A stretch of DNA of 64,000 bases from Channa striata (lineage: Eukaryota > Chordata > Actinopteri > Anabantiformes > Channidae): positions 10,705,945 to 10,769,944 of the forward strand of contig CM065176.1 of NCBI GenBank assembly GCA_033026295.1, in the 5' to 3' direction. Positions 29,123-42,500 of the stretch are shown here, one piece after another (the stretch's first letter is position 1; every line of letters starts with the position of its first letter). A program made the translations under genes and the position numbers. The notes under the pieces are model-generated. The model worked only from the letters and a program-made list of their open reading frames with translations, did no database searches and was not told the DNA's origin.

Positions 29123-30420
29123 CTGGAGAGAAGAAAGGCGCAGGTTAGCAGCACGATGAGGGGGGGAAAAAAAACAAAAAAAAAAACACTCATTACCAGA
29201 ACCACTAATACACACAGAGCCTTGGCACACTGTACTGTTCAGCTGGACTGTCTGATGCCGGTTACAACCAGTGGTACAGATGCAAAAATTCCTATTACCA
29301 TTACAGCCCAGTGGTGAGAAACATTTGCGTTTGTTTATATGATTTAGAAAGAGTGTGCAGTGGGGACTGTGGTTGCGACCCTCAAAAGGGGAATGTGAAA
29401 AATGTGCTGAAGGTACTCAATGTTCCAATCCTCTCCCGCTCAGCGTGAACAGCAGTGTGTGTATATGAGAGGGAGGGCTAGGAAGGCGGCAAGGGAGGAA
29501 AAGCGAGGGAGGGGCATGACACTAGCAGACCGGTCTTCATTACCCGGACTTTACATTATTGGTGCCTTTAAAGTTTTGAACTCATGGTGAGAAACACCAG
29601 AGCACAAACTCCACCGAAGACATAAGTGATAAAAGTGAATTACACTAGAATTTAAAATAACTGAAATGTGTGAAAAGAAACTATGTTATAGGGCAAGTTT
29701 TCTTTCCTTTTTAAAATGAATAAAACCAACCCACAACCAAGCTATGCTGTAAACAGTTCCTTGTTGACTTGCCTTGGTGCTTCCATAGGGATCAATCCAT
29801 AGCAACAGAACAAGATGCCTAAAAGAGGATTTTATGACTACAGGTGAGGCTGCAGTAGCCCCCTATGTGCTTACTGATCCCACTTAATATGTCTAGTCAT
29901 TTCAACAGGGCTGGTCTGACAATAAATCAAGGCATGTTATTAAAGAAACATGCTGGTCTCCTGAGAAAAACATAAGTGATCTCCATTTTCTGCAGGTTTT
30001 AAAACTTACACATCACATGTTGCCAATATCTGCATGTGAATTCATAGATCAAAACTAAACTTTTCAGTACAATTCTGACTTTAATGGTGTAAAATGCTGT
30101 TACATTATCAAAAAGGGAAATCATCTTTGAAATTTCTCATTTAGTATAAGCAAGTATTAAAAACATTTAGCAGTTATGAATTTTTACTACTCAGGCAAAG
30201 TCGTTGCATAATTCTGGGTTTAAAATTCTAATAACTCACCAAAGCTTACAGCAACAGAGATAGCTGGAAGATAGTGTTGAAGACCTAATCTGAATTTAAC
30301 CTCAAAGAAAATGTATTAAAGTCTGTTTAATAAATATGGGCAATTTACAAAAGTGTATTTCAATTATGCTATTATAATTATGCTTTGTGGTAACTATTGA
30401 GTCTGCTGGAACCACCGATA

Positions 30421-31102
30421 CAGTCAGGTTCATAAATATTGAAACTTTGAAAAGTTTTGTTTAGTTTTGGCACCACCATTTTGATTTTGAAATTAAACAA
30501 CCAATATGTGAGCAAAGTCAACACTTTCAGCTTTTAATGTAGGGGATTTGAGAAAAGTCACTGTCATACACACACACACACACACACATTTTGGTGGTTC
30601 ATAAATACTGGAACAGATGACTGACAAGCACTTGTGCAGCCAGGTGTGGCCTGTCCCCTTGTTTCTCCACTATTCAGGCAGATAAAAGGCTTGGACGTGG
30701 TTTGGAGTGTTACATTTGCATTTGATAGCTCGTCACAGGACCTCTCAACATGAGGTCCAAAGAGGTGTCTATGCACGTGAAAAAAGGCCTTTATTGGGCT
30801 GAAAAAACAAAATAAAGCCACTAGAGAGACAGCACAAACACTGGGAGTGGCCAGTACAAGAGACCAAAACATTCTTAAAGAAGAAGAAATTAACTGGAAA
30901 GATCAGCAACAGCAAAATGTCTAATTATTGAATGTAAATGCCAAACCAATTTTTACCAAACCAGCAGGATTAAAGCTGAAAGTCTTGACTTTGCTCATAT
31001 CTTGCACATGTTATGTCAAATTCAATGTGGTGGTGTACAGAGGCCAAATGCCAAAAGCCTTCAAAAGACAGATCATTATGCCAATATTTATAAACCGGAC
31101 TG
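30421..31102. mobile_element. internally deleted Tc1/mariner-like element
   Basis: The left end CAGTCAGGTTCATAAATATT, preceded by TA, is mirrored at the right end by AATATTTATAAACCGGACTG (31,083-31,102). These inverted termini match those of the longer copy at 40,135-41,282. At 682 bp it lacks a transposase frame. The right-hand TA is no longer intact. It contains a (CA)n run. Confidence 0.7.
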
Positions 31103-31922
31103 CAGATCTCTGTGCATAAACACATGCCAACACAAAGGTAGCGGGACACCAACCCCACCCCAGTACTGCTGGTGTGACTCATCTTACTGAAAATATACCA
31201 AAATCTTAAATGTCGGATTAAAATCTATGACCTAGAAGTTACCTGAAACTAGCTGTGTAAAAAACATGGTGATTCATTATTGGAAAGACACAAAACTAAC
31301 ATCAGGATTTTGCAAGATTAAATCAAATACATGACACAGCTTGTGTGACCAAAACTATAGCTAACCACAAGCAAAGTCTGCTGGAGGCCCATAGCACTTA
31401 CAGGATCCTGTCGTGGTTATAGTTTCAGACTGACCTCATACTGTCAACAATGAGTGATCAGGTGATGTCATCACAATGATGTCATTTAAGAGGAAATAAA
31501 TTCACACGAAAGTCCTGAATGTTCTGTTTGACAGCAGTGGCCAAAACATGCAAACACATTTAAGCCCTTTTACTTTGAATTGATGTGAACAGCCATTCTC
31601 ACTTTGAACAACGACACAGTCATACTAACAGAATTGTATTATAGTGGCGACCTATTAGACCGTGTATCTATATGGACCCCACCCTAGCACCTAGCCTAAA
31701 ATCTCTTCCTCAAAACCAGTAACTCAAGGTTTGTGGTTGAGACTGAGCTGTTCATAGTAAAACATGTTCACTGGGGATTAAACATCTGTGCCTGCTCATT
31801 GTGTTTCATTTAATGTTTACGCTCCAGGTTCCCTAAGTGAGTTGAAGAAAATCACTAACTTGCCCCAACTGCTAAAGACGGTTATAAATCTGATTTTATG
31901 AGCACCACAGGTAACATTATTT

Positions 31923-32134
31923 CAGTGGTTCTCAATATAGGTCCCCTGCTCTGCTTGTTTTACAAAAACCTACATCAACTGTCCCCATTGAGTGGGGAAA
32001 GAAACTGTCTTAGTATCTTCAAGGTTCTAAATGACTGAACACACCTGATCCAGGTGATCAGTAGTGGGTAGTGCATGGCGATTTGAAAAACAAGCAAAGC
32101 GGGGGTCCTTGAAGACCAGGGTTGAGAATGACTG
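31923..32134. mobile_element. palindromic hAT-like MITE
   Basis: The left end CAGTGGTTCTCAA and the right end TTGAGAATGACTG form imperfect inverted termini. Internally 'ggtcccctgctctgcttgtt' pairs with 'aacaagcaaagcgggggtcc', and 'gaacacacctgatccaggtg' is a familiar phrase of an abundant fish MITE. Flanking 8-mers are only partly alike, so the target duplication has decayed. No coding capacity. Confidence 0.6.
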
Positions 32135-32559
32135 CAACTTTTTACCCCCAGGCCACCAACTGTCATCCCAAACATGAAAATGGACTTTGTGTACAGCTGT
32201 AAAAAAGAAAAGGCTCAATAACCAATAATAACAATAGTAATAATCACAAAGTCTTTGCTAGAACCCAAAAACCAAAATCTCCAAACTCTAAAACTATTTT
32301 GGCCCCTATTCAAAACTGTTTGCATGTAACATTTATACTTATTCAAAGATTTGGGCAGTTGGTCTTTCCCGGCAGATTCTCTCAACTGTCCTTAAGACTG
32401 GATGAGACTGGTCACTTTAATTTTTTTATTCACGGGTGTTATGGGAGGTTACTTCTGGCCTTTGGCTCGGTCACCTAAGGACGGTGAGACACTTTTGTCA
32501 AAGTCATTCAAGCATTGTCTTGGCTGTACACTTTGGCTCATCTTGCAACGAAAGGTAAA

Positions 32560-33000
32560 CTGTTGCATTCACGTTTCCTTCAATTGTCTCAGTTTGGTGA
32601 AAAGCCCTGCCCCCAGAGCATGATGCTGCTGCCACCATGCTTCACATTATCCATGGCTGATTTTTGCTTCATCTTTTTTTTTGAATTAGGCCTTAAAAAG
32701 GACTGATTTTTGTTTTATACAACCATTTCTTTTTTTCTCATGCACCGATAAAGCTGTTTGGCAAACTTCAACTCTGTGGCTCTTGTTCATTCACTCATTC
32801 AGGCATGATGGATGAGTGCTGTTGGGATGGTCATCCTTGGAGGAATTTTTTGGGATCCCTGAACATGTTCCTGCCCAAGATCTTTCTTGCCTGGATGCTC
32901 GGTGACCAGCACTAACAAGAGTCCTGGTGGCACCATGCTTCCGCCTTTTCACAATTATTAAAAGCTACAATAGGCAGCTTTTATTAATCAAACTAGTGGC
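32560..33000. repeat. degenerate interspersed DNA repeat
   Basis: Phrases such as 'agagcatgatgctgctgcca', 'ccaccatgcttcaca', 'aaagctgtttggcaaactt' and 'agagtcctggtggcacca' match an abundant teleost repeat I remember, with other parts diverged. The superfamily is uncertain and the borders are approximate. Confidence 0.5.
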
Positions 33001-34710
33001 AGGATGGGACTTAGTCATTGAACCAAGGCCATCATACACGCAGAGTGTATCAGTGCTCATAGATTCTCATAAAAGGTATCCATTTGCATTCATGTGTGAC
33101 GAACAGGGTTTTTATTAGAGCACATCTGCACTGAAAAAAAAAAAATATATATTCAAAAACACTGAATACTGATGCTTGAAGGCCACTGTTCTAGAGCCTG
33201 GGAACACTCAAAACTATAGGAATGGTTTTATACCGTTTCCAGGATCTATACCTTACGTCAAAACTACTGCAAAACAACACAAAAATTATAAGACATTACA
33301 TACATTGTGCAACTTTCTTATGTAAAAATTTTACTTTGCCACAGGTGAGCAGGGCACATGGCATTTCTTTATTCTTGGCCAAAAAGCACACATGCAATTA
33401 GACTGAAAATTAAACTTAATTTACAGAAAGGTGAGGAATAGGTGACTGTCAAAGAAAAACAATCTTACAAAGCCAAGTTGGGATGACAGAAATAACAGAA
33501 CATGCTTCTAAATTTGTCTCTCTATGCTGCGTTGTATTAATAGAATTTGCATGCAAATCTTTTAGAACCTGTCTGTGGTATTTGTGTATGATGGGTGTGG
33601 GACTCTGATATGGATATAGACTAAGATTGGACAAGACTAAGACTTGTTCCCTGATGTTAATGATTGACAGAATGTCGGAGTGACGACACAGCCATTTACT
33701 TGGACTTTTGCTAACACTTGAACCTGTTAGACATTACTCATATTAATAGTCAGGTAGTTCTGAACACGAATATCAACAATGTCCTCCTCCAAAAACACTC
33801 TTAGTTATAATTCTCAAGCACAACAGGAAGGGAATTATTCTGACCCCTCAATCTTGCGGGCAAACATTCAGCTTCCTTTTCCCTCACTGTAAATAAATCA
33901 GCGAAGCACACAAGACACTGAGCCAGCCTCGCTCCTAGTATACTCTAACCAAATAAACAGCAGCTGTGTGAAGAGGAGGGACTCGTGCAGAGCAGACGCA
34001 TGCTGAAACACCTTTGGACACTGAAGGCTAGACGCTTGAGACAGGGCCTGAACTGACATCACGATTCACCAGGAACTACTTTAGAGTGGTGGAACAGTAA
34101 AAAGAATATAGAAAAAGAAAAACATACAAAATAAAATAGTAAATTATGACTAGAAAAATGGGGCTTTATACAAATCACAAAAAATAAAATAAAATAAAAA
34201 AGATTACTTCATTGTCTGTGACTGTTTATATTTTTGCAATTAAATGACATTTTTGACGTAAACTGTAAGAAAAAACATCCATCACAATTTTCAGTATTAT
34301 TGTATATATTTCTTGCACTATAATGTATTGCAAGAAACCTTGGTCTTAGAATATTTACTGTGGTCTTCTGTAATTTAGCATATTGTTCTGGAAAATGTTT
34401 AAAGCATTGTGGAAATACAAGGTATAGTGAGCATGACAAAGTCATACTTTAGTCACACACATATTGATACCTACGCTTACTATCAGTATTTCAAATTCAA
34501 AATGTAATATTTGGGTTTTCTTCAGTATTAGCTTATAGTAAAGCAAACTAGTCTCCCCTAGAGAAATAAACCCTCTTCTGACATTTAATTAAATTTGAAA
34601 GCAACAAAAACCCAGCTTTGGTAGTCTGCACTTCAAATTAAAAGGTTTATTTAGCAATTTTTTGTAAATTGTCTGGACTTATATGGCCCTTCTCTACCTT
34701 ATTGTTACCC

Positions 34711-34940
34711 AAAATCCTTTACACTGCTTCTCATTCAACCATTCACACTCACAATCACACACACATGCTCACACACCATTAGGGGAGCCCTTACTCTATG
34801 CAGCTGGCTTCTGCTCACCCAGGACCAACTAACTTGGGGTTCAGTGTCTTTCTCAAGGACACTTCGACACGTGACCGGATGAGCCATCGACCCAACAACC
34901 CTGGGATTGGTGGACAACTGCTCAACCTCCTGAGCCGCAG
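34711..34940. repeat. interspersed teleost repeat
   Basis: It contains 'ctttacactgcttctcattc', 'attcacactcacaatcac', 'ggggttcagtgtctttctca', 'aaggacacttcgacacgtg' and 'aacctcctgagccgc', the ordered landmarks of a widespread fish repeat. No coding potential. Confidence 0.6.
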
Positions 34941-37900
34941 GTGTTTACATTTAAGTGTTTTGTATTATATTTTAGTGGTTCAGGTAATTGTAGAAAATAT
35001 ATAATACAAATTACATTTTTCAGGAGATGGGCTGACTGATTACTGAAGTGATGCTTTTAATTGTAATGAGGAATACTCCTGATTTTGGAGCTCACTTTGT
35101 AACAAATAATTCACAGTACAGTCTGGTAACTAAAGGTGTTCTATTTGATGTTAACTAGCTAATCAGTGCTCTTCAAACTCTCCAGCATACACACAGCCAA
35201 CTTAAACATAACTCCTACATTACTTACAGTCCAAAGGCTGCTCAATAGCATGACAATCCAAAGGGGAAAGTGCTATAAGGACATATTCACAAATACATGT
35301 TGAAAAAGCATCCTAATCACTAATATAGATCAATATGTATCAAAACTTTTATACAGGCTTTATTCAGCTTTTATACCAGTAAAACAAAACCAAAATTAGC
35401 TGGTAAATGTTAACAACAAATAGAAAATAAGACACTACACCTGCACACTCACACCCGCAGCTTTCAAGATTCTTACAAGACTGGTTCTCACATCTTTTCT
35501 ACATTACCAGATCTCAAGTGTACACCTGCCAACTGACTGAAATTTGCAGCCTAATATGCTAATTCAACACACCTTCACGCGCTATTGAGAAACTGGAGGA
35601 CAGAAAACAGACAGCCATGTTATCTCCTCTCCAAGTAGGCCATGTCAGTAGCTATTTAATAATCCACATATACATATGACGATGAATAGCAAAATGCATC
35701 ATTAATATAGATGCTGCTGCTTCCTCAGAGCTACTTGTTGGCAGCAGGTTCATACCAAGCCGCATTTGTGCGCAAAGCTGCTGGAGATCAGTTATCAGTG
35801 CAACTATAGGTTTTGTTTTCATGTTTCATCTGCACACAGGGACCTGTCATAAGATCCTGCTGCCCCTATGGCAGTGTCTGTCCCATATACTCATTTGCAG
35901 TTCCAATATCCCTATTCTGCAGTACCTAACTTCAGTGAATGGTTAACCTGTACATCAGGCCTTCTTTGTCACAGTAATGCAACAGTTGGTCGGCCACACA
36001 CACCTTTAGCTTCAGTGATGTCCAGAACGTGGTGAACTATCCCTTCCCCAAAACCTTTACCTAACACTGAATGTATGTGTTATGTTTATTTATAGCTTGC
36101 CAAATCCAGTCTGGGAAATTAACAGTTCATTTTGAAAGACGAGAGCCCCTGCCTGGACCAAGAGGATAATCTTACATGACAGCTTATGGGGGGTGGGAGC
36201 ACAGAGCAGCAAGAGGTGTGATGTCAGGAGAGTGTCTGAGGGAGTGAAAGGGAAAGGGCTGCTCTTTAGTAAGTGCATAGAAAACCATAAGAAGGAGGGC
36301 TCAACCTGGAAACAAATAAAGAAATCAATATTGCTAAAGTCAAACTTTTTCCCCAAGCTAATTCAGCTCTAACAACTAAAGTCAATACATCTCACTTTTT
36401 TCCTACAATTCCCCTTAACATGGAAAACAATTCAATCATGCCAACTAACAGCAACATGCATTCTGCCCTCCACTGAAGTCCTTGATTGTTTGAAGTATCC
36501 ATACCAGCAGAGCCACAGGCTCGCTGTATAAATAATAGATTTTTAATGGAGAGATCATGGTAAGGAGACCCCCTCTAGGGAGATATCACAATCAAACACA
36601 GAGACTCCAGAACCCATCCTAGAGCCTCGACAGCCCACCACACCCTCCCACCACTACACAATGACATCATCCACCTAAACAACAACCAAATGTAAGTGTT
36701 GACTGGAAGCTGAGGAATCACTATTCTGCTATTCAATCCCAATAAACTCTAAATACAAAGAGGACAATGACACACTCAAGACAATGCAATCCATTTAATC
36801 ATTATCTGATATGACCCTGCTAGGATTTTTCTCAAAGAGCATTTTAAAAGATAAACTTTTGATAAATATGCCTTCTTCCCAACATTTTAACCCTTTATAT
36901 TGAACGTTTTTATGTGACTTTGTGTGCTTGCTTTAACAAGCTGCTCTTAAAGGCCCTGGAGTCTTAGTGACCTTTTCCCTACTGGGTCATCCTTTTAGCA
37001 TGTTGGCCAGTGTGAGACAGTGGAAGCAGCAGCAGAGATGAAAAGGCCAGCTGACCCCCACACAAAGGCCTGCCAGTTAGAGGAGCCACAAGGCTCATCA
37101 TCACACACCAAACACCACAAAACTCATCAGCAGTCTTTTCTTGACCACCAGAGGAATAAGTGAATCCTGTCCAGTTAGGTACACAGAAACAGATAATACG
37201 ACAAATAATCAACGATGCCAGCCAACCCGCAGAAGATCTCGGCCAATGCTCAACTAGATTTTTGAAAAATCAATTCATACAAACCTGTAGTATAAACAAC
37301 CCAACAAACTAGAAACCAAGACAACAATGAGTCTGGAATACAGCATTGCTTAACATCAAAAACCCATAAAAGCTGCTCACAAGTATACACAAGTCTATTA
37401 TGACCAATTTTCAAGCCTCACACCTACACATTAAACAAAGCAAATCCCTACTGATGAAAGCATTACAAAAAGTTCTCATCTGTGAAATCCTTGTATCCAG
37501 AAGAGTCACTCTTATTTTGGCATGCAGCTGAGCCTAGCAGCCATGCTCCAGCTGTTCGGAGAAAGGAACAGCAGATTAACATCACACCTCTATCTTCGTC
37601 CCAACTATTTCCAGCTGTGTTCCAGCTGCAATACTTTTTGCCATGATTCTAAACATTACAGACTAACAGCTGCTACTGGACCTCCATAAAGGACAATGAC
37701 GTATTCAAACCTATATGCTCAAGATTAATACTACTTTGGTGTTAGGTATATGTGATGTTATGGTCAGCAGCAGTGTTATGGTAAATAAAAAGGTATCTAC
37801 CATATGCCGAAAAAACATAACATTTTTTTTTCGTTTTGTACGAGGATTTCAATTCTTGATTCCACTACATACGATGAATACATTGAAGTGTGACAAAGAG

Positions 37901-38089
37901 ACAGTTGATGGGCAAATTGTTTCTCAGCCATCCTGGCCAAAAAAAATTGACAGCCAATTAGACATTAGTGCTTTTTCTTCCTCGCCATATTTTCCCAGAT
38001 ATCCTCTCAACTCGAAATTATTCAATGTCAGCTTTATAAACGCCTTGTAATGGAATCCAACTTCCGCAGTAATACATTCAGTTTTATAG

Positions 38090-38960
38090 TCCGTGTGACG
38101 GGGCGTCACCCTTGTCTGTGTGTCCACTGTCGGCGGCGGCGGGCAGCAGCAGCAGCAGCCGCCTCACACTCCCGGACTGTCTTTGCATAAGACGGATATA
38201 CAGAAAGTGGATTCCCCGCTGTACACAGCCATGTGCATTTAAACACATTCGCTTTCTTTTTCAAACCGATTCAAGACGAGAAACCACGGCGGTCTAGTGG
38301 ACCCGATCCGTCCATAACCAAGTTTCAACAGCCGAACTCACAGGAGATTGTTTATTTTTTAAAAATATGACACACACGCTAATTGTTTAAAAGCAACAGC
38401 GCGTTTGTTAAGGTCGGTACATGATGTTAGCGACGTGAAGTGAAAATGTTCTGAAGGCTGCCGTTAGTTATCACGCTGTAGCTGGGCTCTGCAATCTCCA
38501 GCAGCGGACAAAAAAAAAAAAAAAAAACACTGGAAGCGTTTTAAAAGGCGACATATCACTGCACAAAAACGGCCACAACCGACATATTTGGGACTCAGGA
38601 ATGCGCACTGCATACTCACAACAAGCAGGGGTCTAATTAGCCACAAGAGGAACGTTTCTTCTGCCGGGAAAGAAGAAAAAAAATCTTTCACTTCTGTTGT
38701 CTCGCAGCTGTGGCAGAAGGAAACACAATGTTCTTGCTCCGCTTCCCACCGTCTTCAGATTTCTGCGCCCTGTTCTCTCTCGGAAAGTGTTTGATTTTCA
38801 GCAGCTAAACGCACCGACACGTTCATTGGCTCGGGCTAAAATGAACCCGCGTTGAACAATGTGCTTCCACAGTGAGAGGAGCGGGGATGAGAAGCGTCGT
38901 GCCCACGCCCAGCTTTATCAAACGGAGAACCGCCCCGGTTACCACGCATGTTACTGCTGC
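38090..38960 (-). promoter_or_regulatory. hras: CpG-rich hras promoter and probable non-coding first exon
   Basis: CpG density rises sharply here against AT-rich flanks, with GGCGGCGGCGG and CAG/CCG repeats at about 38,129-38,162 and more CpGs around 38,290-38,430 and 38,820-38,960. Placement between the hras coding exons and the divergent lrrc56 start makes this the hras promoter. I could not fix the exon 1 donor; AGG/GTGACG near 38,108-38,116 on the minus strand is one option. Confidence 0.5.
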
Positions 38961-39239
38961 ATTCAAACGCTGCCTGAAATCTGGCAACTCCAGAAATCTG
39001 GCAACTCCAGACCACTGAGGCCACGTGAAAGTCGGTGTGAAAACCTGCTTCATTACGCTGTACGAATTTAAAAAAATACTGAAGCTCAGAGCTAATCTGG
39101 GAAAAAAACATTATGAAGCGTTTTCCAAAGAAACGCCTACAACATGCCTTTTAAAGCTATAGTATTAATAGGAAGGTTACGCTTGTCGTAATAAGACTTC
39201 ACGTTTTTTGACAATACTAAAGAGTACATCTTCAAACGC

Positions 39240-39562
39240 TACTTTTCACGCGCACTACATTTCCCAGGGTGCAAAGCGTGTCTCAGTGGCGTATCCAGGA
39301 AGTTGTCTTTGGTTGTCAAGCAAACTTTTGCTCGTAAGCACAATGCTGTTAGCAAGTGTCTTTTTAAACTGCAGCTGATGATAACCGGTAAATGTATTCC
39401 AAGTAAAGCTATTATATAACATTCAGAAGGTGCTTTTTGTGAGGATATAGTGTTTTTAATGCGCAGGCACCTTTTGCCTAAAGCAGTTAACGTTAGTTGG
39501 TTAGCCAATTTAACGCTAGATAGTGGTAGTCCTGGTTAGTATCACTTCATCCATGTTTGCAG
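39240..39562 (+). promoter_or_regulatory. lrrc56: lrrc56 promoter / 5' UTR region
   Basis: This segment precedes the lrrc56 start codon. An acceptor-like ATGTTTGCAG ends at 39,562, so a non-coding exon may lie upstream near 39,240-39,500, or transcription may start within the segment. The hras and lrrc56 start regions are only about 0.3-1.4 kb apart, head to head. Confidence 0.4.
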
Positions 39563-39590
39563 ACCAAGTTGTTTTAGACAGCCGTGAGAG

Positions 39591-42500
39591 ATGAGTTGCT
39601 GTCATGAGTGTGTTCCCCAGGAGTTCCGTCCTGGTACCGCACGGGTTCTGCTGACTGAGCTGAGTGAATCAGGTCAGACCAACCCAAATCCTGCCAAGAA
39701 ACCGTACGGGGACTCTGAAACACCAATGGACCTTTTCCTTTTTCCAGAGAAGCTGGTATGTTTGCAGAAGTGCTCCAAGTGTAAAATTTGTGTTTCCTCT
39801 CCTGTGTATGTTTTTTATTGAACCACAGGCAAGCCATTTATTATTTCACATAGGTTTACACCATTTGTTACATTAAGGTGATAAACAAAGTGTGTTCTAT
39901 TTATATCCCTAACAGAAATTGTTGTGTGGAACTCAGGACCTTTCTCATGTTACCTCGGTGGAACTCTGCATAGACACCCAAGAAAACACACTAGGAAACT
40001 TTGGTAAGATACAAAGTACATCAAGAATTTAAAAATAAAAATCATAGATTTCAATCCATATCCCAAAGGTGTACAGTTTGTGTGCCCACTCAATGCAGCT
40101 CATTGTTCATAACTGATACTGGTATTATTGTTTACAGTCAGATTCATAAATATTGAAACAATTATATGTTTTTTTTGGCATGTGGCCCCTTCACTCATTG
40201 AATTTGGAAAAGGACACTTAAGATGTGAGCAAAGTCCAGGCCTTCAGATTTAATTCAAGGGCTTTGACAAAATTTTGACATGAAACATGCAGCCATTGTC
40301 ATACACACCACTGTTTTTTCATGGAACTTAAATATTTGAACAAATTGCTGTGAAGCAGTTGCTCGGCCACGTGTGCCCCGTTCCCTTATTAAATGGAGGA
40401 AAATTGAAGTGTATGGCTGCAGAATTCTCTCCACGGTAAAAAAAAGGAACCATTTCACAACATCTAGATAACTCAAGAACACTCTTGGTCATTTTCAAAG
40501 TTCACACTCAAGAGTATGTTTTTTAAATAAAGTACTGAGACACACCAGGGTGCAAAGCACTGGTAAGGACTTAAGAACTTAAGAACACAAAGGCCAGATA
40601 AGATTTTACTAGAAAACACCCAAAAGAAATGGCCCAGCTCTGCAATAGGATTCTTTGGACTGATATAGTCAAGATTACCTTATACCAGAATGATGGTAAG
40701 AGAAAATTATGGAGAAGGGATACTTCCCTATTGAAGGCATACCCCATCATCTGTCAAACATAGTGAAGGCAGTGTTATGGCATGGACATAATTTGTTGCC
40801 AGTGGAACTGGGTCACTGGTGTTTACTGATGACCTGACGGTAAAAGTAACAAGATACATTCTGAAGTGTACATGGTTATACTCTCTGTTCAGATTCCACC
40901 AAATGCTGCAAAACTGATAGGATAGACTTTTTCTGGGCAAAGAAATGGGAAAATCTTCACTGGCCAAGTCAGTCACCTGATCTCATCCCAGTAGAGCAGC
41001 TTTTCACTTAAGAAAGCACTGAAGGCAGAAAGACCCACAAGCAGCTACACTTAAGGCCTGGCAAATTATCTCAAGGTAGGAAACTCAGTGTTTCATCATG
41101 TTCATGGGTTCCAGATTTCAGGCAGTCATTGACTGCAAATCATTTTTATTAAGTATTAAAGGCAAGCATTTTGTTTGTAATTGTGTTAGCATCTTTTATT
41201 ACTTAGGAGCCAAAAAATGGTGTGTGTTAAATGCCAAATGTCAAAAAGCTTGTTACTGTTCCAATATTTATGAACCTGACTGTATGACAAGTGTTCCCAG
41301 TATGAATATGAGCACACACCCAGTGATTTCTTCACTAAAAAAATCTTAGATTGCAAGTGTAACATGACGTTTTGTCCATGTCTGAGTTATGCCTAGCCTG
41401 CCTACATTTCTCATAATTTAGGTTAAGGACATGATGAGGTGCCCTTAGAATAGTAGCAGGATACCAAATTAAATAATCACACTATTGTTGTGAAATAGAT
41501 TTTCTTTTAATGTAATCATCTTGCAGGTGTCTACTTGCCAAAGCTGGTGCAGTTGAAATTGAATAACAGCAGGATCATGTCAGCAAGGTAAGTGTAGTTA
41601 CATAAAACAAACACCATCTTTTTGTTTTCTTGCTGATCTTTAATCGTGAAAAGCAGTCTGTTCTGGGACCCTACACAAGCGCTATATTGGGATCTCATCT
41701 CCTTTATGAGCAAGGGAGCAAAAGTGTAAAACAAAGTGAAACTCTGGACTTTGAGTGTGTAGCTATTTGTGTATGTAGATAACAAGGAGGTAATTATAAA
41801 ATCATTAGATAAATCATTATTTATCCATCCAGTGTGTAATATATAAACAAATCGCTCTATATAACCAAGGTTTCAAAAAGATTCCTCAGAGATGATTCTG
41901 ATCCGCTGGAGAAATCAGCAAATTCGATCTACTTAAATTATGGATTGTTCCTGCTTTGCTTGTGTTGTATTTATTTTTTTAATTTTTGTTTACCCCACTG
42001 CCTATGGATCTTCCATTTAATAACAGGTAAGAGAACAGTTACTAAACAGTTCTAACCAATTGTCAAGAGAACAGTGGGTTAGAACAGCTGCGTCCCTCCG
42101 GTGGATTTTGGGTCTACAACTTAAAATCTATGAGTAAAAGCTTTCCTGTCTAATGTTCACAACAGTTTACAACAGCCAATCATTGTACCTAGATACAGAG
42201 ACATCTTGTGACCGCGCAGAGATTTAAAAAATGAAGTCACGCTGTTGGACCAACATTACGCACATCTTTTCAAATGAGATTGCAGATAAAATGCAAATCA
42301 TTTCCGCTCCTGTGTGATTTTGCTTGGTTGAACTCTGGCTCACGTGATTAAATCATAACTACGATATTATTGGTACCATTTCTCAGTGTTTTTTACGCAT
42401 AGTTTATTTAGTAGTTTATGAAAAAGTACTGGAAATAGATAGAGGCCACACTTGACTTAACTGAAAGGTAATTTCTGATTTTTGGAGCGGTCTCTTGTGT

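Larger units (their letters stand above)
29123..38089 (-). other. hras: long hras first intron
   Basis: About 9 kb without a recognised exon, inferred to be the intron joining the upstream non-coding exon to the first coding exon. It holds a deleted Tc1/mariner-like element, an hAT-like palindromic element, two other interspersed repeats (listed separately) and a (CA)n run at 30,568-30,588. Otherwise it is AT-rich and featureless to my reading. Confidence 0.5.
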
